In this document: positions 8,539 through 15,507 of the stretch, one piece after another
How positions within the stretch are numbered: position 1 is the first letter of the stretch
Layout of the letters: each line of letters begins with the position of its first letter
From: Saprospirales bacterium
GTDB taxonomy: Bacteria > Bacteroidota > Bacteroidia > Chitinophagales > UBA8649
Direction: 5' to 3'
Assembly (NCBI GenBank): GCA_002708985.1
Contig: PAPS01000003.1
Span: 1 to 33,356 of the forward strand
DNA: 33,356 nucleotides
Made by a program: the position numbers and the translations under genes
Notes under the pieces: generated by a model
What the model saw: the letters and a program-made list of their open reading frames with translations, nothing else
The model's database searches: none
Told to the model about the DNA's origin: nothing

Positions 8539-9336
8539 TTAAAAGATATCCTCGTCCTCGAAGGTGATTTCTTGTCTTTTTGGAATACGCGCTAAAACAT
8601 GTCGAATAGCCTCTAATCGGGCGTGATGCTTATTGTCTGCATCGATAACCTTCCACGGTGCGTGCTCAGTATCTGTTTCTTCGAGCATTTTGGATTTATA
8701 TTTTGTGTATTCCTCCCATAGCGATTGCGCGTAGTGGTCTAGTTTACCATGCTTCCAAAATCGCAATGGGTCTGATTTTAAGTCATCAAGGCGTTTTGCT
8801 TGAACTTCTTTTGAAATTGAAAAGTAGAATTTAATGAATATGATCCCATCATCGGTAATCATTTTCTCAAAGGGATTAACCGACTGCATAAAGCGCTCAT
8901 AGACCGCTTTACTGCAAAACTTATTCACAGGTTCAATAACTGCTCGATTATACCAACTTCGATCAAAAAACACCATTTCTCCTGGTGCTGGAAAATGTTC
9001 GATATATCGTTGGAAGTACCATTCCTGGTTAATCTCATCTTCTGGTTTTCCTAAGGCAATGATGCGATAATGACGTGGGTTTAAGAATTGTACAAAGCGC
9101 TGAATAGCCCCACCTTTGCCCGCTGCGTCTCTGCCTTCAAAAAGGATGATGACCCGTTTGTTTTCTTGAATCAAATGCGTTTGCATTTGGACCAACTCTT
9201 TTTGGAGTTTTTCCAGTTCTTGATAATATCGTGCGAAACGAAGTCCATCATCAATATCTACTTTTCCTTTATAAAGAAGACTTCTTAGACCGCGTGCGCT
9301 GTTAAGCAAGGATATATCTTCTTTACTGTAGCCCAT
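8539..9336 (-). CDS. Polyphosphate kinase 2 family protein (copy 1)
   Basis: 265 aa; Walker A 'FEGRDAAGKGGAIQRF', 'EWYFQRYIEHFPAPGEMVFFDRSWYNRAVIEPV'. Confidence 0.93.
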   Translation of the reverse strand: MGYSKEDISLLNSARGLRSLLYKGKVDIDDGLRFARYYQELEKLQKELVQMQTHLIQENKRVIILFEGRDAAGKGGAIQRFVQFLNPRHYRIIALGKPEDEINQEWYFQRYIEHFPAPGEMVFFDRSWYNRAVIEPVNKFCSKAVYERFMQSVNPFEKMITDDGIIFIKFYFSISKEVQAKRLDDLKSDPLRFWKHGKLDHYAQSLWEEYTKYKSKMLEETDTEHAPWKVIDADNKHHARLEAIRHVLARIPKRQEITFEDEDIF

Positions 9337-10229
9337 TAGATATCATCTTGGTTTAGTGATCGATGGTAGCGTTGGACAATGTCTGGATTGACTAGGGTCG
9401 ATACACTCGATTCCGATTTTCCATCATATTCAAATCTTGACAACACATACCGAATGGATTCAATTCGTGCTTGACGCTTAACGTTGGCGCGCACAATTAC
9501 CCATGGACAAAATGTCGTGTGCGTGCGACTAAACATCTGTTCTTTATAATAGGTGTATTCATCCCACAGCGCTTGTCCTTTTCGATCTACTGGACTAAAC
9601 TTCCATCGCTTAAGGTCATTAAGTATCCTTTCATTAAAGCGTTCCCTCTGTTCTTTTTTAGAAATGGAAAACCAAAATTTGATTACAGTTGTATCCTCCT
9701 CGTGAAGCATATTCTCAAATTCCGTGACTTGAGTCATAAATCGATTGTACTGAGCATCATTTGCAAATCCCATCACCGGCTCGACGACCGCACGATTGTA
9801 CCATGATCTATCAAATAGTACAATTTCTCCCGCATTGGGTAATTCTTTGATGTAGCGACGGAAATACCATTGTCCCTTTTCGAGGTCTGTAGGTTTGTTC
9901 AGGGCTACTACGCGCAAATGAATGGGGTTTAAGTGCATTCTGAATCGTCGTATTGCACCTCCCTTCCCAGCGGCATCCCTTCCTTCATACAGTATGGCGA
10001 TTCGCTTATTGTTTTTGACTACCCATTCTTGAAACTTAAGCAGTTCGATTTGCAATCCTTTGAGCTCATTACGATAGGTTTGGTAAGCATGCATTTCTTC
10101 GGCGAGAGGGTGATTCTTTTGCTTAAGCAGGTCGAGAAGCTCTTCCCGTGTATTAACTTTTGCTAAATCACTTTCGCTGAGCATATGCGCCTTATTTAAA
10201 GAGATAATATTTCCCTGTTCTTCTTTCAT
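9336..10229 (-). CDS. Polyphosphate kinase 2 family protein (copy 2)
   Basis: 297 aa; Walker A 'YEGRDAAGKGGAIRRF', 'GQWYFRRYIKELPNAGEIVLFDRSWYNRAVVEPV'. Stop and next start overlap as TAATG. Confidence 0.93.
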   Translation of the reverse strand: MKEEQGNIISLNKAHMLSESDLAKVNTREELLDLLKQKNHPLAEEMHAYQTYRNELKGLQIELLKFQEWVVKNNKRIAILYEGRDAAGKGGAIRRFRMHLNPIHLRVVALNKPTDLEKGQWYFRRYIKELPNAGEIVLFDRSWYNRAVVEPVMGFANDAQYNRFMTQVTEFENMLHEEDTTVIKFWFSISKKEQRERFNERILNDLKRWKFSPVDRKGQALWDEYTYYKEQMFSRTHTTFCPWVIVRANVKRQARIESIRYVLSRFEYDGKSESSVSTLVNPDIVQRYHRSLNQDDI

Positions 10230-10684
10230 CCGTGGATTTCTTCTTCATTGTATGTCAGGCGATAACGCATAACATAGTGCGTCAAGCCCACTTCTAAAAA
10301 AGGTCTTCCTTCCTTAGAATATAGCATTTTTTCATAAAAGCCCATGGCATTTTCCCTCGCGTGGCAATAGATTCCTTCAGCCTTGTGTGACTTTGCCAAC
10401 CTATGTGCTTCTTTAACAACTCTTCGTCCGACGCCCATGCCTTGGTATTCAGGTAGAACCCACATTTGTCGAAGTTTGACTGAAGCCGTGCTTAGGCCAT
10501 CAAGAGAAAGTCCTCCTATTACCCTTTTCTTCCAAGAATAGATGACAAGATGATTTTGATGTTGTTCAATTTCCAAGTCTTCTTGAGTGAATTTCATGCC
10601 AAGAGGATGTCTTAATACCGTTTCTCGCAGCTTCATGCTTTGATGATATAATGCACTATCAAATGGAGTCCAGTGAAGAATCAT
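10226..10684 (-). CDS. GNAT family N-acetyltransferase
   Basis: Start MILHWTPFD at 10684 is preferred over the track's 10759. 'RQMWVLPEYQGMGVGRRVVKEAHRLAKSHKAEGIYCHARENAMGFYEKM' is a GNAT acetyl-CoA motif. ATGA overlap with the downstream PPK2. Confidence 0.88.
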   Translation of the reverse strand: MILHWTPFDSALYHQSMKLRETVLRHPLGMKFTQEDLEIEQHQNHLVIYSWKKRVIGGLSLDGLSTASVKLRQMWVLPEYQGMGVGRRVVKEAHRLAKSHKAEGIYCHARENAMGFYEKMLYSKEGRPFLEVGLTHYVMRYRLTYNEEEIHG

Positions 10685-11604
10685 GATTCTAAACGTTTTG
10701 AAAGGATTACGTTGAGAAAGACAGTGGCTATGATTAATGTCGTCCCCAAATAAAACCAACCATTGAGCATTTGGTATTCTTTAAGCGCGAGCGCTGCAAT
10801 GCCCACGCCGTATATTGGCTCTAGATTAAGGATGATATTAGCCGTAAATGCCGACATTGATTTTAATGCAGTCATTTCCAAACTAAAGGCAAGATTAGTA
10901 CATAGTACGGAAAGAATAATCATCCAAAACCAGTCGGAGGGTAGAAGCAACCATTCAAAACTTGATCCGAGTTGCCCTAAAAAAGGTAGGAAAAGACATA
11001 TCGTTAAAAAACCTCCCAACATTTGCAAGGCCGTAGCACTAGTGGCTGAGTCATGTCCAATCCACTTTTTATTGAATACAGAAAATAGGGCGGCAAGAAA
11101 AGCAGATAGGAGCCCTACACCGATAGCAAGAGCAAAATTGTTATCCCAGGTTAATGCGCCTTCAGGATTTGCTCTATTAATGCAGAGTAATCCAAGTAGT
11201 ATTATGATTCCTAGTATTAATTGATGTTTTCTAAATCGACTTCCGATAATCCAAGGTTCTAATATTGCCGTGAAAAAGGCTACCATGCCAAATACGCCTA
11301 ATACAAGAGAAGCACTGTTGCCTATTTTTATAGCACCATAGAAGGTGATCCAGTGAAGGGCCACTAAGCTTCCGTTTATCAAAAAAAGGATTCGCTTCGC
11401 TTTGGACATGGCTTGTAAGCCCTTCCAAACGCTGGGAATTAACATGAAAACGATGGTAGCAATTCCCATACGCCACCACACAAGACTTAGCGCATTCAGA
11501 GTAATAAGTTTCCCCAAAATGGCCGTAAACCCAAAGAGCAGGGTAGCGATATGCATGGAGGCAAGGCCTTGCATTGAAACGGAAGATGTACTGTTGCTAT
11601 TCAC
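10681..11604 (-). CDS. DMT-family (EamA) transporter
   Basis: 307 aa with about 10 hydrophobic segments in two repeated halves; 'EPIYGVGIAALALKE' in the second half. Confidence 0.87.
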   Translation of the reverse strand: MNSNSTSSVSMQGLASMHIATLLFGFTAILGKLITLNALSLVWWRMGIATIVFMLIPSVWKGLQAMSKAKRILFLINGSLVALHWITFYGAIKIGNSASLVLGVFGMVAFFTAILEPWIIGSRFRKHQLILGIIILLGLLCINRANPEGALTWDNNFALAIGVGLLSAFLAALFSVFNKKWIGHDSATSATALQMLGGFLTICLFLPFLGQLGSSFEWLLLPSDWFWMIILSVLCTNLAFSLEMTALKSMSAFTANIILNLEPIYGVGIAALALKEYQMLNGWFYLGTTLIIATVFLNVILSKRLES

Positions 11605-11618
11605 GGCTTGACAGAGCG

Positions 11619-12131
11619 TTATGATTTAGTCTTAAAGGACCAGGTGACCATAAACCGTGCTACCTCTTCTCCTTGAGAATTAGACCCAATAGAGGTGGCT
11701 TGATAGGTTCGACCCTCTTTACTCTCAACGGCATCTTGAATCGTTTTGGCCAAAGCGGGAACGTCATCAAATACAAAAGTTACCTTGCCCGTTGCCTTTT
11801 TAGAGAATGTTGCTTGGAGATCCACTACAAGCAGAGATATTTTTACAGGATGACTTCTTGTAATCATGAGGGCCGGCAGTCCACTAGCGAATTCGCCTGC
11901 CATAGATAATACAGCAAAATAGGTGGAGCGAAATGGATTTTGATTGAGCCATTTAAAAGGAATAGTCGTCTCGCAACGTTCCATAGAAAGGTGCTTCACA
12001 CGAAGACCGGCGAGCCAAGCCATGGGAAGTGTTTTTAGTAGAAAAAACCGAAATCCAATGGATTTAACCTGTCGTTGAAAGCGATCTATACGTCTTTGTT
12101 GTTCATTTATTAGCACTAATGGGTGTTCCAT
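11619..12131 (-). CDS. DUF4442 / hotdog-fold thioesterase-like protein
   Basis: 170 aa; 'CETTIPFKWLNQNPFRSTYFAVLSMAGEFASGLPALM' is characteristic of DUF4442. Confidence 0.75.
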   Translation of the reverse strand: MEHPLVLINEQQRRIDRFQRQVKSIGFRFFLLKTLPMAWLAGLRVKHLSMERCETTIPFKWLNQNPFRSTYFAVLSMAGEFASGLPALMITRSHPVKISLLVVDLQATFSKKATGKVTFVFDDVPALAKTIQDAVESKEGRTYQATSIGSNSQGEEVARFMVTWSFKTKS

Positions 12132-12180
12132 TTATGGGATTTGACTGCAAGATACGGAGGATTAGAATTACCTTAGCACT

Positions 12181-12594
12181 ATGGTGCATCTGACAAGGAA
12201 AGAACATTTTAATGCGGCACATCGCTTATATGTCGATGCTTGGAGTAAAGAAAAAAACCAAGAAATCTTTGGTAGATGCGCCAACGAACACTACCACGGA
12301 CACAATTTTGAGGTCTTTGTAACAATAAAAGGTGATCCAGATGCTGTAACTGGATTCATAATGAACGCTCACGAATTATCTCAGATTATGAAGCGCGAAA
12401 TCTGTGACGAGTTAGATCACAAAAACCTCAATTTGGAGGTTGAATGGCTACAAGGTGTTAATCCAACCTGTGAGGTGGTAGTTATGAAAATATGGGAGCG
12501 TATTGAACCACTTATACCTTCTGCGCGTTTACACTCTATACGGTTACAGGAAACCCCGCGTATTTATGTGGAGTATTTTGGTCCTAAACAATAA
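12181..12594 (+). CDS. 6-pyruvoyl-tetrahydropterin synthase / QueD family protein (PTPS-II-like motif)
   Basis: 137 aa; 'EHFNAAHRL', 'FGRCANEHYHGHNFEVFVTIKG', 'LDHKNLN', 'QETPRIYVEY'. Cys-x5-HGH spacing. Confidence 0.9.
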   Translation: MVHLTRKEHFNAAHRLYVDAWSKEKNQEIFGRCANEHYHGHNFEVFVTIKGDPDAVTGFIMNAHELSQIMKREICDELDHKNLNLEVEWLQGVNPTCEVVVMKIWERIEPLIPSARLHSIRLQETPRIYVEYFGPKQ

Positions 12595-12603
12595 GGTTTT
12601 ACT

Positions 12604-13659
12604 ATGAAGGATGATAATTTTAAACATGAAGAGAACTTTGACGGCTATACGCGTAGTGAGTATCAAGGTGAGCGCTCGAAAAATCCTTCGATAATTCGAA
12701 AGGAAAGCGGCCAATTTTCGTCATCCAAAGAACCGAGTAGGGATTATGATGAACAGTATCGTCCAACAGAAAATGATATTGAGAACTTCCCAGATCTGCA
12801 AAATGGACCGTCATCACTGATACAAGGAGCGCCAGTTGAAATTCAGCAAGTTGGTATCCATAACTTTCGTTTACCCTTGCGCTACAAGAAAAGAGACGGC
12901 GGTGAAGTCGAACTAGAGACTAAGGTTACAGGAACGGTCTCTCTTGAAGCACATAAGAAGGGTATAAATATGTCGAGAATCATTCGGTCCTTTTATGAAT
13001 TCCAGGAGGACGTGTTTAGTATTGATACCCTAGATACGGTACTCTCGCATTACAAGGAAAAGTTAAACTCTTTTGATGCGAAAATTGCTTTAAAATTTGC
13101 CTATCCAATTCTACAGGAATCTCTAAGGTCTGGACTTGAAGGGTACCAATATTATGATGTAACCTTAGAAGGCAATCTCGATAAAAATGGTGTCCTCAAA
13201 AAGATTATTCATTTTGATTTTGTCTATTCTTCCGCTTGTCCTTGTTCCTATGAACTGGCTGAGTTTGCTAGAAAAACCCGAAATAAGGCTACTGTATCAC
13301 ATTCTCAGCGATCGGTCACAAGAGTTTCCGTTGAATTTGATGATGCAGTGTGGATTGAAGATTTGAGAGATATGTGTGCTAAGGCTTTACACACCGAAAC
13401 GCAGGTCATGGTTAAGCGTGAGGATGAAATGGCTTTTGCTGAACTCAATGGATCATACCTTAAATTTGTAGAAGACGCTGCTCGACTCTTATATGAGCAA
13501 TTAATCAATGATAAGAGAATTAAAGACTTTAGAGTGATCTGCTCACACCAAGAGTCCTTACACTCTCATGATGCAGTGTCGGTTATTCTTGCGCCAAATA
13601 GTAGGTTTTGTGCTGAAGTGCCTCATCAAGTGTGGTCTAGTCTAATCCACAATTCGTAA
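12604..13659 (+). CDS. folE2: GTP cyclohydrolase FolE2 (type IB) with extended N-terminus
   Basis: 351 aa; 'VGIHNFRLPLRYKKRDGG', 'VSLEAHKKGINMSRI', 'SSACPCSYELAEFA', 'CSHQESLHSHDAVSVI'. Confidence 0.9.
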   Translation: MKDDNFKHEENFDGYTRSEYQGERSKNPSIIRKESGQFSSSKEPSRDYDEQYRPTENDIENFPDLQNGPSSLIQGAPVEIQQVGIHNFRLPLRYKKRDGGEVELETKVTGTVSLEAHKKGINMSRIIRSFYEFQEDVFSIDTLDTVLSHYKEKLNSFDAKIALKFAYPILQESLRSGLEGYQYYDVTLEGNLDKNGVLKKIIHFDFVYSSACPCSYELAEFARKTRNKATVSHSQRSVTRVSVEFDDAVWIEDLRDMCAKALHTETQVMVKREDEMAFAELNGSYLKFVEDAARLLYEQLINDKRIKDFRVICSHQESLHSHDAVSVILAPNSRFCAEVPHQVWSSLIHNS

Positions 13660-13767
13660 TACGATTCCCATACCGTTCGGCAGATGCTGGATATGTTTTT
13701 TCTAGGAATACTTTCTCAGGTATACGAAGTGCATACCTCTTTGTACTTTCATTGAAAATTTAACTGC

Positions 13768-14631
13768 ATGTTCGTATTTGTATTTCCTGGTCAAGGTAGC
13801 CAATTCCCCGGTATGGGGAAGACGCTTTATGATGAATCAAAGCAAGCGCGTGCTTGGTTTGATAAAGCAAATGCGACCTTAGGATACTCCCTAACCGAAG
13901 TAATGTTTGAAGGAAGTGAAGAGGAACTGAAGCAAACAAAATACACTCAAGTTGCTATCTATACTCACTCTGTTATCGAATCACTTTGTCAGGCAGAGTT
14001 TGAGGCAGATGCCGTTGCCGGTCATTCCCTTGGTGAATTTAGCGCGCTTGCAGCATCAGGGGCTTTCCCTTTTGAGCAGGGCTTAGAGTTGGTCAACGCA
14101 CGGGCCCTTGCAATGCAGGAAGCTTGCGAAGCAAGCGAATCGACAATGGCAGCCGTTTTAGGGCTTAGTGATGAGTTAGTAAGGGATACTTGCGATGCAA
14201 TCACTCAAGAAGTGGTTGTAGCGGCAAACTTCAACACAGTCGGACAAGTCGTAATATCCGGAAGTTTAGCAGGTGTTGACCTTGCTTCTGAAAAACTAAA
14301 AGAATTGGGTGCAAAGAGGGTAGTGCCGCTTCCTGTGAGCGGAGCTTTTCACTCACCCTTTATGGAGCCCGCTCGTGAAGCACTTGCTGATAAAATTAAA
14401 GCCACCAGGTTTTATAGACCAACGTGTCCCATTTATCAGAATGTTACGGCCAAACCTACTCAAGATCCTGAAGTTATTCAGAAGCATTTGATTGCCCAAT
14501 TAACCTCTCCTGTCTTATGGACTCAGTCCGTTCAACAAATGCTTGCAGATGGTGCGTCAGACTTTCTTGAAATTGGACCAGGTAAAGTCTTGACAGGGCT
14601 TATTCGCAAAGTACAGCGCTCCGCGACTTAA
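13768..14631 (+). CDS. fabD: Malonyl-CoA:ACP transacylase
   Basis: 287 aa; 'FVFPGQGSQFPGMGK', 'AVAGHSLGEFSALAASGA', 'LPVSGAFHSPFMEPA'. Confidence 0.96.
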   Translation: MFVFVFPGQGSQFPGMGKTLYDESKQARAWFDKANATLGYSLTEVMFEGSEEELKQTKYTQVAIYTHSVIESLCQAEFEADAVAGHSLGEFSALAASGAFPFEQGLELVNARALAMQEACEASESTMAAVLGLSDELVRDTCDAITQEVVVAANFNTVGQVVISGSLAGVDLASEKLKELGAKRVVPLPVSGAFHSPFMEPAREALADKIKATRFYRPTCPIYQNVTAKPTQDPEVIQKHLIAQLTSPVLWTQSVQQMLADGASDFLEIGPGKVLTGLIRKVQRSAT

Positions 14632-14639
14632 GCTTTTTT

Positions 14640-15452
14640 ATGGGCCAACTTGCTGCCATTACGTGGAATCCTGACCCAGTTGCTTTTGAATTGTTTGGGC
14701 CGTTGGCCTTTACATGGTATGGCTTGACTTGGTCATTATCTATACTTGTCGGCTACTATCTTGCTAGCTGGATGTTTACACGGGAAAATGTTGAGGGTGC
14801 AGATCCTTCCAATGTTGTGACAACCATCTTTTTAAGTTGTCTTGTAGGAGCGAGACTAGGTCAGGTTATTTTCTATGACTTGAATTATTTTTTAGAATAT
14901 CCCTCAGAAATTATCAGGGTATGGAATGGTGGGCTTGCAAGTCATGGGGCGGTCATTGCTGCTATACTTTCCGTTTTTTATCTGTCGAAGAAATATGAAA
15001 TAATCAACTTCTTATGGTTGGTTGACCGTATGGCGATTATCGTGCTGGCTGCAGGAAGTTTTATTCGTTTTGGAAACTTTATGAATTCTGAATTGTATGG
15101 TACGCCAACCGGTAGTGATTACGGCGTGATATTCACCGTGCACGATACCATTGCAAGGCATCCAGTCCAGCTCTACGAGTCCGTGTGGTTGATGGTGTGT
15201 TTTCTAATTTTTATGTTGCTCTACACAAAGCTCAAGGCTTGGAACGATGGTTTTTTCGCCAGCCTATTTCTTTCTGTTGTATTTACAGGCCGACTCCTTC
15301 TTGAGTTTATGAAGGAAAGTCCTGATCTAGCCCTCGGATTGAGCCGTACGCAATGGCTCAGTGTGCCAATGATATTGATCGGCTTAGGTGGTTTAATTTA
15401 CCTTAAGCGTGCAGAGATTCGTGCTCAAGATTCAAATATCTCAAGTATTTAA
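14640..15452 (+). CDS. lgt: Prolipoprotein diacylglyceryl transferase
   Basis: 270 aa; 'GGLASHGAVIAA', 'IRFGNFMNSELYGTPT' (Lgt signature), 'RHPVQLYES'. Confidence 0.95.
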   Translation: MGQLAAITWNPDPVAFELFGPLAFTWYGLTWSLSILVGYYLASWMFTRENVEGADPSNVVTTIFLSCLVGARLGQVIFYDLNYFLEYPSEIIRVWNGGLASHGAVIAAILSVFYLSKKYEIINFLWLVDRMAIIVLAAGSFIRFGNFMNSELYGTPTGSDYGVIFTVHDTIARHPVQLYESVWLMVCFLIFMLLYTKLKAWNDGFFASLFLSVVFTGRLLLEFMKESPDLALGLSRTQWLSVPMILIGLGGLIYLKRAEIRAQDSNISSI

Positions 15453-15483
15453 TTGATTCAAAGTTTTTTTCAAGCTACGATTC

Positions 15484-15507
15484 TTTAAGTAAGTTTCTTT
15501 ACTTAAA
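15484..15507. terminator. AT-rich hairpin between convergent lgt and the 937-aa gene
   Basis: TTTAAGTAA (15484-15492) pairs perfectly with TTACTTAAA (15499-15507). It is AT-only and overlaps the stop codon of the minus gene, so it is weak. Confidence 0.3.

Noticed and set aside
9471-10166. Plus-strand ORFs 9471-9806 and 9933-10166
   Set aside because: Antisense to the well-supported PPK2 gene; no family signature.
10685-10759. Upstream start of the GNAT ORF (MVLFGDDINH...)
   Set aside because: Overlaps the EamA gene; MILHWTPFD at 10684 gives an ATGA-style overlap and normal GNAT length.
10763-11611. Plus-strand ORFs 10763-11224 and 11402-11611
   Set aside because: Antisense shadow of the EamA transporter; no family motif.
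12131-12181. Possible Zur box upstream of the PTPS-folE2 pair, since folE2 is Zur-regulated in some bacteria
   Set aside because: Only a half-site-like TGCAAG is present; no dyad matching TGCAACTTTGTTGCA, so shared regulation with the TonB operon is not supported.
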